A stretch of DNA of 64,000 bases, taken from the NCBI GenBank assembly GCA_032207245.1, contig CM063502.1, forward strand, positions 50,670,117 through 50,734,116, read 5' to 3'. A model generated the notes under the pieces. The model was not told the origin of the DNA and did not search any database. It was given only the letters and a program-made list of their open reading frames with translations. This DNA is from Pardosa pseudoannulata. Taxonomy: Eukaryota > Arthropoda > Arachnida > Araneae > Lycosidae. Each line of letters begins with the position of its first letter. Positions within the stretch are counted from its first letter, which is position 1. Below are positions 50,288 to 61,844 of this stretch, piece after piece. The translations under genes were made by a program, and so were the position numbers.

Positions 50288-50769
50288 GTTGGTAATGTAT
50301 GAACTAGAAATCTAATATATCTGGAACAGTTCTTGAAATTTCTGGTACATTTTTGAAATCCAGTTAAAAATATTAATTCCATCAAAGAATAAATAAATTA
50401 CTTTAAAAGATCTTTTGTAATGTAAATATGTTTTAAATTTAAGATTTATAGCAACAAAAAAGAAAGATTCTCTGTAAGATGTTACCATTCTGATAAAAGG
50501 AAAAAAAGGTTATTAGCATAGTTCCCTAGTTAGTAATATATGAACTAGAAATCTGATATCTCTGGAACAGTTCTTGAAATTTCTGGTACATTTTTGAAAT
50601 CCAGTTAAAAATATTAATTCCATCAAAGAATAAATAAATTACTTTAAAAGATCTTTTGTAATGTAAATATGTTTTAAATTTAAGATTTATAGCAACAAAA
50701 GAGAAAGATTCTCTGAAAGATGTTACCATCCTGATAAAAGGAAAAAAAGGTTATTAGTATAGTTCCTGC
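50288..50769. repeat. Recent tandem duplication, 241-bp unit, two copies
   Basis: GAACTAGAAATCT starts at 50301 and 50542. The two units differ at only a few positions, so the duplication is much younger than the other tandem repeats here. The 67-codon frame across it is not meaningful. Confidence 0.93.
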
Positions 50770-51430
50770 TTTAGAGCATTATGCAACAAAAGAGTAAAAT
50801 TTTAGGGTTCCTTTCTGTCTCCATTTGATTCAACGTATTATCCTACTTTTCTATGTGTCATCCATAAAGGTAAGTTTTTATAAATGATTTTCCTGCGACA
50901 TTATTCAAAGTCTGAAACATTAGTTGGCATTATTTTTATTCCATCAAATTTTCAATCAGTTGTTTTGTAATTTTTCTTTCTTTTCGGTTCAGTTTTCTCA
51001 TTAAACAAATGCGATGCGGAATTCATGCGATTTCCTTGTACGTCTGATATATTGTACATATTTTTATTTTGAATAATGCGTCCTCACAATTATCTTTTGC
51101 ATATTCTGTAGAAGATTAGAAGCACGTTTCGTTTCTGTAAGTAAACGTCTTTTCTGAGTGGAGCTCCAGTACTGTAACCTGGCAAAGGCCCGCAGCGTTA
51201 ATTTCCATTATATCGAGACTTTTCTTTGCAGAGATATTTCCTTCTAAACCGAAGTTTTTCGTGTTATAATACTTCTTTTATTACGTACAAGTATTGATAA
51301 GCAGTAAAAATTGAAATTCTTCTCTCCAAATAATAGATATTTATGATTTTAATATAAAAATGAGCTCTAAAAGCTTTAATTCAACTGTTTAAAAAGTTTT
51401 GCTACGACTGTACATAAGTACATCGATATT
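50770..51430. other. No gene recognised
   Basis: AT-rich sequence without supportable features. Confidence 0.3.
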
Positions 51431-51850
51431 TTTGAGTTATATTGTTGTAGTCCGGTAAAGTTAATGCATATTATATTGAGATCTTTCTTAATATGGAGAG
51501 CGGATTATAATCGAAAAAGGAAGGGACACAACTAGATGTTAAAATAGTCTTAAGTACAAAATTTCAACATTTTACGGCTAATCGTATTTTAATTTAATAA
51601 CCACAGACTTAACATACGTTTTAATAAAATTTTTCGTTATATAGAATGCAAATTGCAATCAAAAGAGGAGATGCACAATTAGACGTTATAACACTTCTAA
51701 ATACAAAATTTCACCATTTTGAAGCTAATTTGAGTCATGCCCCACAGCTTTAATAATCGTTATAGTGAAATTTTTCGTTATATAGAGAGCAGATTGCAGT
51801 GAAAAGGGGGTATGCAGCACTAGGAATTATAATAGTCAGTCCTTAATTAA
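51431..51850. repeat. Degenerate tandem repeat, ~145-bp unit, three copies
   Basis: The pattern CGTTATATAGA-GCA-ATTGCA recurs at about 51482 (as CTTAATATGGAGAGCGGATT), 51633 and 51775, each followed by an A/G-rich stretch and ACAATTAGACGTTATAA-like sequence, and preceded by AATACAAAATTTCA-CATTTT. Confidence 0.65.
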
Positions 51851-51949
51851 AGTTAACTATATTGAGATAGGTCACAGGATTTTTCCAGTTTATCTAATTA
51901 AAATACAAATAATTGCCCTTGGGAAAATTTGGATTATGGGTGCATGTAA

Positions 51950-52213
51950 ATGTACTGTTGGAGTAAGAGGGATTCACACTATACCGTAGTAGAGATGGAA
52001 AACTTACTTCTTTATCGGTTATTTATAATTTTCGTTCAAAAACAAGTCTTATTCACTCACGACAGTACTTTAAAAGCTCTGATCCGTGACTCTAAAGCAT
52101 CTACTGAATTTCTCATAGAAGAATCTGAGTTGGCAGATGAAAACGTTATAAAATCCTTTTTTGTTACAAGGAAAGATCCTATTGAAATATTGGAAAAAAA
52201 TGCAAAGAAATAA
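51950..52213 (+). CDS. Unrecognised 87-codon open frame
   Basis: The C-terminal two thirds (from FTHDSTLKALIRDSKASTEF to a K-rich end) is hydrophilic, with balanced E, D, K, S and T content, more protein-like than most chance frames here. No domain, signal peptide or family is recognisable, and there is no ribosomal or splice context to support it. It may be chance or a transposon remnant. Confidence 0.2.
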   Translation: MYCWSKRDSHYTVVEMENLLLYRLFIIFVQKQVLFTHDSTLKALIRDSKASTEFLIEESELADENVIKSFFVTRKDPIEILEKNAKK

Positions 52214-52484
52214 CCAATCTTAAGTCAATGTGAAAGGACATGTGTTTTCTTGCGTTGGATGTATTCATTGTTGTGAATCAAAATTTTCGCATATGATTCA
52301 AATAAAAAGCCGTTTTAGATTACAAATATTAATGATCAATTGAAATTACGAGTTAGGAGACTTGAGCCCAGTTTGCTAGTCTTTAAAAAACAAATACAAA
52401 AGCCGCATTAAATACATGTATTCATTTATGTACTTGTTTGTAAATAAAATAATTGTCACCAATTACCTCTCATTTTTATTGGCT
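52214..52484. other. No gene recognised
   Basis: AT-rich sequence before a SINE. Confidence 0.3.
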
Positions 52485-52497
52485 TTATGTGCAGTTT

Positions 52498-52676
52498 GGT
52501 TTGGTTTGGTCGGTAGTGCTACGATCTACTTTTTGCAACACTAGGGCTAATGAGACCGGGACCTACAGCATAAAGCCAATTCCGAACGGCTACGAACATC
52601 CATGCCACAGTGGGATGCGAACCCTCGAACTCCGGTACCGAAATCCAGCATCCTAGCCAATCAGCCATCGTTCTGC
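52498..52676 (-). mobile_element. Full-length family-A SINE
   Basis: Complete minus-strand copy (GGTTTGGTTTGG to GGCTAGGATGC and GATGGCTGATTGG of the head). The 13-bp target duplication TTATGTGCAGTTT occurs at 52485-52497 and 52677-52689. Confidence 0.93.
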
Positions 52677-52695
52677 TTATGTGCAGTTTAAAGTT

Positions 52696-52832
<137 letters not shown>

Positions 52833-53014
52833 GGATGATCCGACAGACGTTATCCTGTTTTAACGCCGTAAATCCCAAAAATTGTAAAATGTTTTTTAAT
52901 AAATTATAAATTGGGTCGTTTTGGTGGAGAAGTGAGGAAAAAAATTATTTTAAAAATACTTGATGCCACCACGCGTAAAGTCATCACAAACGTAATTAGA
53001 TTAAATTAAAATTC

Positions 53015-53095
53015 CCACATCGCCTGTACAGGGACTTCTCGAACTGAAGCCTGTTGCGCTGACCACTGCGCCACAGATACGTTGCCAGGGAAGGG
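53015..53095 (-). tRNA. tRNA-derived relic (A-box half)
   Basis: The complement reads TGTGGCGCAGTGGTCAGCGC, with a perfect D-arm stem GCGC/GCGC and A-box TGGCGCAGTGG, then CAGTTCGAGAAGTCCC, a damaged B-box. The anticodon arm is not canonical and no acceptor pairing is evident. It is a tRNA pseudogene or the head of a third SINE family. Confidence 0.45.
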
Positions 53096-53279
53096 TTTCA
53101 AGCGGCATTATAATAATCTCAATAAGCGCACATTTCTGGATTTTCAGTTAAAAAAAACATTTTCTATCGAATCAGATTGTGAATATAAACCGTTCTCAAA
53201 TCATCTGAATTACATATATAAAATTTCATCATAATGCCATCCGTTTAGAAGGAGTTCTATTACAAATCACGGACAGAAG

Positions 53280-53580
<301 letters not shown>

Positions 53581-54960
53581 TACATACTTAAATCTGCTAG
53601 ATAGTAACAGAAAAAAAAAGTCATTTTCTTCTTTAATCTCTAATAAAATCACTGTTGTTTTTTGAAAAAGAATAAGGCAAATTACGGTGAATATGCATTT
53701 TTCTTGTCTTTTGGGCGATGGAAATGTTTCCATTGTTGATTGAAATTAAACGTCAACAGAATTTTTCCTTTTCTTATAACTGTAACCTTGAGCATTGCTT
53801 TTAAAAGGAGAAGTGTGGTAAAACAAAATGGAAGCAAGCATATGTTCTTAACGATCTGCAGGAAAACTTCCTGGATAGAAGTATTTGAGCAACATTTAAC
53901 GGAAGTATTTAACTTTGAAATACACAACTATTCATTTAGTGGAAACTATTACCATAATTTAACGATATAGATTACATGAAGTTTGTTTTTTGTGTGGTTT
54001 AACGATTTGATATAGAGTTTAGAAGTTAAAACCCGTAAAAAAGAAAAAACCCTTAAAAGAACAGTTTTTTTTAAGACTAACCCCCCCCCCAAAAAAAAAA
54101 AAAAAAATCTCAATGTAACAGATTTTTTTTTTTTTTGAATCTCCATAAAATAAGAAATTCTGCTCACCATAGAATAATACTTTTACAAGGTCTTTAATAT
54201 AACACTAACTTCTTCAAACATAACTTTTTATGATCATTCACAAGAAGAATCAGTCATACAGTTTTTAAATATTATGCACACCAATTTTACTGGCTAGGAA
54301 TATATTATGTTCTTTGATGTATGGATGTTTTCTTTTTTTTAAATATCAACAATAGATCTATAGATATAAAATTCAAATAAAACTCTTTCACTTAATGACC
54401 TCTTTATTTCAAGAAAGTTGAGGCCTAGGAAATTGAAATTTTGAATGTAATTCCGGAATGGCTCTAGCAGTTTTTCCACACCAGACAAAGACGTAAAATG
54501 CCACCGTGCCTGCTAATTTTTTTGTAAAACTATGTATAAAAATAAAAAGGATATTTATTTTGTTTATGTAAAAATATTACAACACTGATTACTCATTCTT
54601 ACCATTATGAATATCCTACACAAAACAACAGTTTTTTTACGTATTTGAAACATTTAAAGTAAGGATAGCTGAAATAAGACAATAAAATAACCTATTTTTT
54701 TTTTATAACAGACCAGCGAAAATTCTGTCAAAACAAACATATCTACATATGTTTCGTTACAAACTTTTTACAACAAATCGCTATGTGGCACATTCTTAAA
54801 ATATATATATATATACTCTGATATTACACATTTTGCTTACACTGGTTACCATTGCTATTAAATCTTATAGCAATACTAATTATGTTCCAGGATTCCGAAA
54901 TATAAAGAATTAAATTTTGTAAACTATTTTATAGAAGAGTTCTTCTAATAAAGAAATTAC
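53581..54960. other. Gene-free stretch with homopolymer runs
   Basis: Contains C9-A17 at about 54081-54107 and a T run near 54122-54136. The frames at 53682-53970 are unrecognised. Confidence 0.35.
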
Positions 54961-54979
54961 TTTACAAATAAGATACAAA

Positions 54980-55108
54980 ATGCCGCCTCCAAAATTTGCC
55001 GTTCAGGAGAGGGTTTCCCATTTTCCAGGTTCTACAGCCATCCCTGATTCCTCTTATAAAAAAGGATTTCGTATATTTCAAATTCCAAATGGATTAAATT
55101 GGTGTTAA
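54980..55108 (+). other. Possible short pseudogene fragment
   Basis: From ATG at 54980 a frame reads MPPPKFAVQERVSHFPGST and stops after ~43 codons. The start faintly recalls the PPKFQEGERVLCFHGP entry of MRG15/MSL3-type chromodomain proteins, but matching is too short to claim. GC is raised locally. Confidence 0.15.
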
Positions 55109-55344
55109 AGAAATAAAAACTTGGCTTCTGCAAACGTTCAAAGTTTCAACAGAAAGGTTGCCTAAATGCATTTGAACCTCAAGCAAGTAAATACTTATTT
55201 CTCTATCCAAGAGTAAAGCACGAGTAAAGGAACTCAATAAGAGTTAAGATTAATTGCACTTTAAATATATAGTTACCCTGTTAAAGTATATTTGTTTACA
55301 TTTTATAATTTTTTTTATTGCTATCTTGTTATCTTGCATCTTTG

Positions 55345-55590
55345 CATTTTAGCACGGTATGTCATCTCAGAAAGACCCAGCACTAGACCTTCATTACTGA
55401 AGCTAACTTCAGAGCAATTTATAGATATAATTCCTGCTAGTGAGATAATATCAAATCCAAGAAGACAATGTGCTCTATGTTTCCGTAAATGATATTCCAG
55501 AGGTAAGCCAAGCAGTAAGAAAAGAGATTAGATACCAGTGTACGGAATGTATGTATGCAGGTAACTCTTTGTGCTGCCTTTAGTTACAAA
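55345..55590 (+). pseudogene. piggyBac transposase C-terminal remnant (cysteine-rich ribbon)
   Basis: After an acceptor-like TTTGCATTTTAG the frame reads RPSLLKLTSEQFIDIIPASE, then NPRRQCALCFRK and a stop. After ~20 inserted bases it continues in another frame as RKEIRYQCTECMYA. The Cys-x2-Cys ... Cys-x2-Cys spacing after a ...FI..IP.SE..xNPRR lead is that of the C-terminal zinc ribbon of piggyBac-type transposases. The catalytic part is absent. It fits the several TTAA-flanked elements nearby. Confidence 0.72.
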
Positions 55591-55770
55591 AATTATCTTA
55601 CAAAGACGAAATATTCAACATTTTTCTATTGCCTAAGTTAATGCGCGAGAGAGTAAATTGATAAAATTAAATGTTTCAATCCTGTTCAAAATTAAAAATT
55701 CAACAGAGAACCTGTATATTTTTTATTTCAGTTCCTTATATTTTATAATAGAACTGAAAGCAAGATAATG

Positions 55771-56215
55771 TTTTGCATTTTTTTTTCAAGAAGAATAAAT
55801 GGTAACAAAAATGGTTAATAAATACAGAATCGCCTTAGTGAACGACGGGGAATACACCTAGACCAGTGGCTTCCAACTTGTAAAGGATGAAGGGCCAAAT
55901 TGGAAAACTTAGGCATGATGTTTTGCAATTTATTTCAAGAAGAATAAATGGTAACAAAAGTGGTTAATAAATACAGAATCGCCTTAGTAATCCACGGTGA
56001 ATACATCTATACCAGTGGCTTCCAACTTGTAAAGGATGAAGGGCCAAATTGGAAAACTTAGGCATGATGTTTTGCAGTTTATTTCAAGAAGAATAAATGG
56101 TAAGAAAAGTGGTTAATAAATACAGAATCGCCTTAGTGAACCACGGGGAATACATCTAGACCAGTGGCTTACAACTTGTAAAGTATCAAAGGCCAAATTG
56201 AAAAATTTAGGCATA
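55771..56215. repeat. ~149-bp tandem repeat, three copies, with a hAT-end-like motif
   Basis: TTTTGCA starts units at 55771, 55921 and 56070. Each contains TCAAGAAGAATAAATGGTAA, CAGAATCGCCTTAGT and CCAGTGGCTTCCAACTTG. The first two units are nearly identical; the third is more diverged at its end. Confidence 0.93.
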
Positions 56216-56385
56216 TTGCTCACAGCACTTTCATAATTGTTAAACTTCCACAAAATTCTGCAAGTAGGACATACGTGGCAGTATAGAATATGCATAGTTT
56301 AATTTAACAAAAAGGTTTAGTCATTTTAGTTGCTTCAAAATCTGTGTTAATAAAATACATTTCTGGGGTTCATGACTATTTGTAT
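56216..56385. other. No gene recognised
   Basis: Short AT-rich gap between a tandem repeat and a SINE. Confidence 0.3.
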
Positions 56386-56393
56386 ATTTCAAG

Positions 56394-56739
56394 AGAACCG
56401 CGGTAGCTCAGTCTGCAAAGGCACTGATCTCGTAACTAGAGGATCAAACCGGCCTAAGAACCACCGAGTTCTGGAGAATCTAAGGAGTCACTGGAGAATG
56501 TAAAATATGTTCTTGGTCACAATGTTCTCCAACTTCTCAAATGATACCTTTGGGGGTGGCAGGCCAAGTCTTGGGGGATCTTATGCTTGGTCCCTGCTTT
56601 TAAATTACTAGGAGCCACTTGAGCTAAGACGTACTTTCACCCTTACGCGTCAAACGAAAGGCACATTCCTTCGTCTTAATTCATAAGACCTTTAGACAAG
56701 CTTGGCTCATCCAAGTGGCATTGGAAACAACAATAACAC
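56394..56739 (+). mobile_element. Full-length family-B SINE
   Basis: 346 bp starting GAACCGCGGTAGCTCAGTCT (tRNA-like head) and ending GGCATTGGAAACAACAATAA. The 8-bp target duplication ATTTCAAG occurs at 56386-56393 and 56740-56747. Internal landmarks ATGTAAAATATGTTCTTGGT and ACCTTTGGGGGT are shared with the copy at 47580-47950. The B-box region is weak (GAGGATCAAACC). This copy defines the family length. Confidence 0.85.
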
Positions 56740-56747
56740 ATTTCAAG

Positions 56748-57300
56748 TAGAAAAAATATAAATATGTAAGAAATCAAAATAGAAAACAGGCTTAAAATTA
56801 CTTTTGATTAAATTTTAAAATGTTTAAACAAAATAATTAAGCTCTTTCAACGCTATTATTTTACCTGTTCATAAAAGTATGAATTTAAAATTAAACAAAA
56901 AGACATTATACCCCAAACTATTGAACTTTGAAGACAATCAAGCACCAATCTGGGTCCATATCACCGTGGGGCCCTCTAGTCTTGTCTCGGTGGTGGTGGA
57001 ACTTTGAAGACAATAACATAACAGTTACAGTTTATTAGTATTTATATTGAGAAAAAATAAGAAGAAAAAAATCCTCAAAGACGGACTTAATAATGTAATT
57101 AAAATATAATTAAAAAAAGGATAATTTATTTGGAGAATTGTGGATAGTCAACCAATGAACAGATGTTTACCTCCAACTCTGTTGATTCTAACCTCATGAG
57201 ATAAAGAAAAGAGGACTTTCCAAGTCGAGTTCTGTACTGATATTTAATGAGTTACATCAAAGCTACAAAGGAATGAATATTCGTTTGAGTCACTAAAAGG
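56748..57300. other. No gene recognised
   Basis: AT-rich sequence; TTGAACTTTGAAGACAA / GAACTTTGAAGACAATAA occurs twice (about 56923 and 56999), a small direct repeat around CTAGTCTTGTCTCGGTGG. Confidence 0.35.
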
Positions 57301-57311
57301 TTGGTAACCGT

Positions 57312-57440
57312 AGTGAAACCGGGACCAACTGTTTAAAGCCGATTCCGAACGGCTAGGAACAGCCATGTCACAGTGGGACTCGAAGCAACGAACTCCAGCA
57401 TTTAAGGCCAGTACCTTAACCATTCGGCCATCGTTCTGAT
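57312..57440 (-). mobile_element. Family-A SINE lacking its 3' end
   Basis: Minus-strand copy with head (GATGGCCGAATGGTTAAGG on the complement) and middle (GCCGATTCCGAACGGCTAGG) but without the CAAAC tail segment. GTCACTA (left) and GTTACTA (right) may be a degraded target repeat. Confidence 0.75.
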
Positions 57441-58302
57441 TCAGTTACTAGTTATCGATTAATAGTCATAAAAACACAAATAAATATTTCATTTTTGTAA
57501 AAATATATACATTAAACGCTGAACATGGCGTTCATTTGCCAGCCTAAAATATTGCCAACCTTTAAAGTTCGTTAAACATCGATTCAGGAAAAAGAAAAAT
57601 AATTTAAATTTCGGGAATAAAAGATAGCGTAAGGTGGTAATGGATTATTGGGATATATATTTAGTAGCTTTCTGTATATTATGGCAGTTTCCATATTAAT
57701 TTTTAAAATTATTTGTATAATATATCAGAGAACTGTTTTAATTTTTTATACTTAAATATATGTACCGACTGAGAACTTTGTTAAACTTTCTAACTGTGAT
57801 GGATTTGAACAATATTTTCCAGTTATTTCAAAATTGTATTGAGGTATCAAATCCCAGCTTCGTTTTAAAAGTGATTGTGATTATATGGATTTAACTTTCT
57901 ACCACAATTTGATCAGTACTTATTATTTAGGAATTGAGATTATAGATGGCAGCACTTTACATTCTAAATAAATTTATGATTAGGAGTATTATCGGCTCCT
58001 GTAATGTAAAATACCTATTTTTAGTTACTGTAGATATCAGTGCAAATATGTTTTCAGGCATGTGATCCTGTGATATTTAAATTTTGATCTCATGGATGAG
58101 GCCATACATGATCTTGTAGTCTACAACTAAATGCAATACTGATGAAATTGCACAAAACAAAGCTTCTGAAATATTTAATTAAATAAATGGTTTAACAGTT
58201 ATTAGAATTAAATATGATATAAAACATTGTCTGAATGTTTGTTGGAAATTTGATATAGGAGGAAGAACACTGTAGATAACGCTAGAAAGTGGGTAATCTA
58301 TA
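57441..58302. other. No gene recognised
   Basis: AT-rich sequence. Nothing supportable. Confidence 0.3.
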
Positions 58303-58306
58303 TTAT

Positions 58307-58828
58307 CACGTATGCGGGACACGTACTAGTACGTTTTCTGATGATTGATACATGAGCGCGGGTTAGTGTAACAACTTGGTTTATTTGTGGGTACAAAAAT
58401 AACGGTATATACAGAAAAACGAAGCCGATTGTTCTTGTCTACTAGATAGATTCTGGAAAAATTTAGACAAAATCTAGTTTTTACCTCAGTTGATGTGGAA
58501 CCACAGAATTGGAAGGTTGATTAAAAAAATCAACTTAGATATAAAATTAAAACTATATACTACTATTTCTATTTGATTTTTCATATTTACGATACTGTTA
58601 TAAATTTATCCACTAAAAATATGTTTTTTACTTACAAAAATCTTATGGTTGTTTTTTATATTTTTCTATTTATATGTTTGTTTATATATTTCAATATAAA
58701 ATACAAAAAGTTAGTTAAAAAATTAAATAAATTTCGATCTACTGAGATTTATCTGAATAACTAAATTTACCAGCAAAACACCCGCTCCCGGTACAATTCC
58801 TCTGCGAAATGTATCCTCACACAATGTG
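58307..58828. mobile_element. TTAA-type MITE, copy 1 of an inverted pair
   Basis: Degraded ends TTAT-CACGTATGCGGG on the left and CACAATGTG-TTAC on the right. It contains GACACGTACTAGTACG (12-bp palindrome CGTACTAGTACG) near the left and CCCGCTCCCGGTACAATTCC near the right. It aligns along its length with the complement of 62788-63258. The 63-codon frame at 58573-58764 lies within it and is A/T-driven, not a gene. Confidence 0.8.
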
Positions 58829-58832
58829 TTAC

Positions 58833-59457
58833 GTAAGTTATTTGGAGAACTTCGTAAATAGAGATCTCGTAATTGACAGGCTCACAACAAGCATTAAACA
58901 ATATAATCTTTTCTTTTAAGAAATGAAATGATCTACCAGGTTTGATAACTCGTTATTTCATAAATAAGCATATGTATATAGTTAGAAAATACCGTAGATA
59001 TTAAGCATTCTCAAAAATTAATTTAAATTTCCAAGAATTAATTACTAAACCAGAAATTTTAGGACACAATTTCTTGAAAAATTTTAAATGTATACGGCTC
59101 ACTATGAAATGTTGCAAACCCCTAACTTGTCATACAGTTAAAACTTTGACTTCTCTCCCTCCTAATGAATTACCTTTGACAGCTTGGTTGTAGACAAAAC
59201 CTATTATTAAATATGATTTACTGTGTGTACGAGCAGGGAATAATATAGATCATTTTACTCTTAAACGCAGTTGTTTTCAAATAGATTTACCTAGCCATGC
59301 GAAGTAACGATTATTACTATACTATACGATTACGAACTATACGATTATTTTAAAAAAAAGTCTGAATATGCGTCAGGAAATTTATATATGACAAGGGAGA
59401 CCGTAGATGGCGCCAGTACGCAAGTCGTGTGTAATGACGTGTGTAAAGATGTGTATA
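58833..59457. other. No gene recognised
   Basis: AT-rich sequence; just before the hAT-like element a short GTGTGTAATGAC / GTGTGTAAAGAT / GTGTATAATGTA series occurs. Confidence 0.3.
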
Positions 59458-59465
59458 ATGTAAAT

Positions 59466-60162
59466 CAGTGATTCTCAAGCTGTTTTAGGCTACCGCCCCC
59501 GTACGGAGCAAAAATATGTTCAATGTTTTCATATGGAACCGAAATGTATTCAACGACCCTCTTTGTAAAAATCCCTTAATTTAAAGTGTAGGGTAAGAGA
59601 AGTACTTAACTACAAGAGGCAACATGTTTAAGTAATTTTCTTCAATAGAGTTACAAATCAATTTTTTGTTACTGAGACATGCTGAAGTAACGCTCAAACG
59701 AATGGTATGGCCGAAAGTTAGGGAGCTGATCTACGGTTCGGGAGTTCGTGGGTTCGAATCACACAAGGCTACATGTTCGTAGCAATTCCTAATCTGCTTT
59801 AAAGAGTAGCTCCCTGTCTGAATAACCCTCGTGTTGCAAAATTGTAGACCATAGTTCTCTAAACCAAACGAATGTTGTTGATTAAATATATTTTTCTGAA
59901 TGTCGGCCCAATTTCAAGCAGAACATTGGGAATGAAAATAACTGGTTCTGGAACCACCGCGTTTGTTTTATTACTGGTAAAAACCGTATAAATTAGATAA
60001 TAACTTAATAAATGTATTTAATATTTTTAAAATTAAGTTTGAAAGCGAAAACCTGCTTACATCGCTCCCCTACAGCCCGTAACAAGTTCACTGCCCCCCT
60101 CCCCATAATCGTCCATCCGCTCCTCGGCTAGCGGTATCTTCCCCGTTGAGAACTACCGATTG
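59466..60162. mobile_element. hAT-like nonautonomous element with nested SINE
   Basis: Left end CAGTGATTCTCAAGCTG and, from the right, CAATCGGTAGTTCTCAACGG; GTTCTCAA-type ends are common in hAT elements. The flanks ATGTAAAT (59458-59465) and ATGTAAAG (60163-60170) form an 8-bp target duplication with one mismatch. GC-rich inner parts (ACCGCCCCCGT, GCCCCCCTCCCC) face each other. There is no transposase. Confidence 0.7.
59705..59864 (+). mobile_element. Family-A SINE inside the hAT-like element
   Basis: Head GGTATGGCCGAAAGTTAGGG, B-box GGTTCGAATCA with one change, and a CAAACC tail. The 10-bp repeat CAAACGAATG occurs at 59695-59704 and 59865-59874. Confidence 0.85.
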
Positions 60163-60173
60163 ATGTAAAGTGT

Positions 60174-60447
60174 GTGAAAAACTTTAAGAACATGGAATTC
60201 CATATTTGTCTTACAGTTAAAAGCTTCATATATAGGTATAATCTTGAGCTGTTCTTTCCGTTTCTGCCAAAAGATCATTATCATCCCCAAAATGGTGAAA
60301 TCGTGTTACAAAAACAGCAGAGGAGGGATAATATTAACTGTTTAGTTCTCCTGCCATTGCAGTATTGTGAATTAAAAGTCTATTAATAAATATGCAGTCA
60401 ATCCTCGTAGAATAAATTTTATAAGTTGCAATGAATGCAATTAACAC
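60174..60447. other. No gene recognised
   Basis: An unrecognised 70-codon frame at 60174-60386 has no domain or splice context. Confidence 0.25.
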
Positions 60448-60451
60448 TTAA

Positions 60452-60666
60452 CCCGTTCGCAGAGCTCCCACTCTTATCAGCCCAGCGTCGCCTCCACTAG
60501 AAGAGCTCCGGTTGACACTGAGAGACCAGCGTCACATATACGTAATCGGAGATTGGAACGTTTTATTTGAATATTTAAAAGGGATTTAATTACTAGATGG
60601 CGTTAAACGGCAATGATTTTCACAACGGTCGACTAGTATAGCATTTACATGCTAGTCTTCAAGGGG
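60452..60666. mobile_element. Possible piggyBac-like MITE, 215 bp
   Basis: TTAA at 60448-60451 and 60667-60670; ends CCCGTTCGCAGAG and, from the right, CCCCTTGAAGACTAG, so only a few terminal bases match. GC-rich interior. Confidence 0.45.
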
Positions 60667-60670
60667 TTAA

Positions 60671-61844
60671 ACTTGAATTTTTAATACATACATGCACTAA
60701 TTGTATACAATATATATTTATGTATATGCATACATTATATTCAGTGTACTAATAACGTAGTCTGAAAAAAACTGCGGAAGTGCCCATATTTCCTGATAAA
60801 AATATTACAAGTTTCAAAAATTAGAGTTTAAAATTGTTAAAAAATAATGTATTTTAAAATAAACATATACAAGTATTTTGAAAAGTTCAATTTCTTTAAA
60901 AAAAAAAGTCAATATAAAATATAACATATGTAGTATATCTTTTAAAATAACAAAAGATGTTCCCAGATATTTCACCTTTAAACTATTACTAAAAGCAAAG
61001 GTAATATATACTCAAACAGAAAATTAAAAATAAGAAAACCTTTGTTCTTAAAGTTCAATTATTTTAATGGGAATAGTATCTTTTGATATATTTCTTACTT
61101 TTGTTATAGGCTAGAAGTCAATAAATTCAAAATCGTTGAACAATCGTGACACTTCGTCATAAATTTTATAGCTTATTTTTCTGGTATTTAACTTACCAAC
61201 TCAATAATTTAGATGTATAGATAAATTATAATTTTTCTCTTAAAAGTGCAACGTTCGCAATATTTGAAAATCGTAATTTTTCTAATTTTTTTTATGGATT
61301 GTAAAACATGCATGCTGTTTTGAAAATATATATTAATGTGTAATTGGGAGTTATATTACCAAGTTTATCTGAATACTTACTAATGCTAGTTCAAACAAGC
61401 TCGAGTTCCCCTCCCCCGAAACAATTTTTAATACATCCCTGAGTACTACACCGCCATTTTTCAAAATCCTAATAAATCATGCAATAGAGGCATATGAAAA
61501 GCTGGGTAGTGATTAATAGTCTGCCTGTCTAGCTTTATTTAAGTGTTAGTTAATGGTGTGTATGTAGCTATATATAAAAGTTTAAAAAAATGAAGCTCAT
61601 TTTCTTTCCAAACTGGCTTTTAGTGAGTAATTATTAATTTTAAAATTATTTTATATTGATCGTAAGTCCTCAATGTTACAAAATGGTCTCAAAATTGACC
61701 ATCAAAATAGAATGCATTTAAAGTTTGTTGGATTTACAGTTGGTTAAACCAACGATTTCCTCAATATATTAAAGATGCTTCAGACTTTAAAAGTTTATTT
61801 TCAATTGTAGACAGTGTAATGACAACAATTCATTAATACAATAA
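60671..61844. other. No gene recognised
   Basis: AT-rich sequence downstream of the poly(A) site of the right-hand gene. Confidence 0.3.

Noticed and set aside
58573..58764. 63-codon hydrophobic plus-strand frame
   Set aside because: Lies within a MITE whose other copy (62788-63258) does not preserve it.
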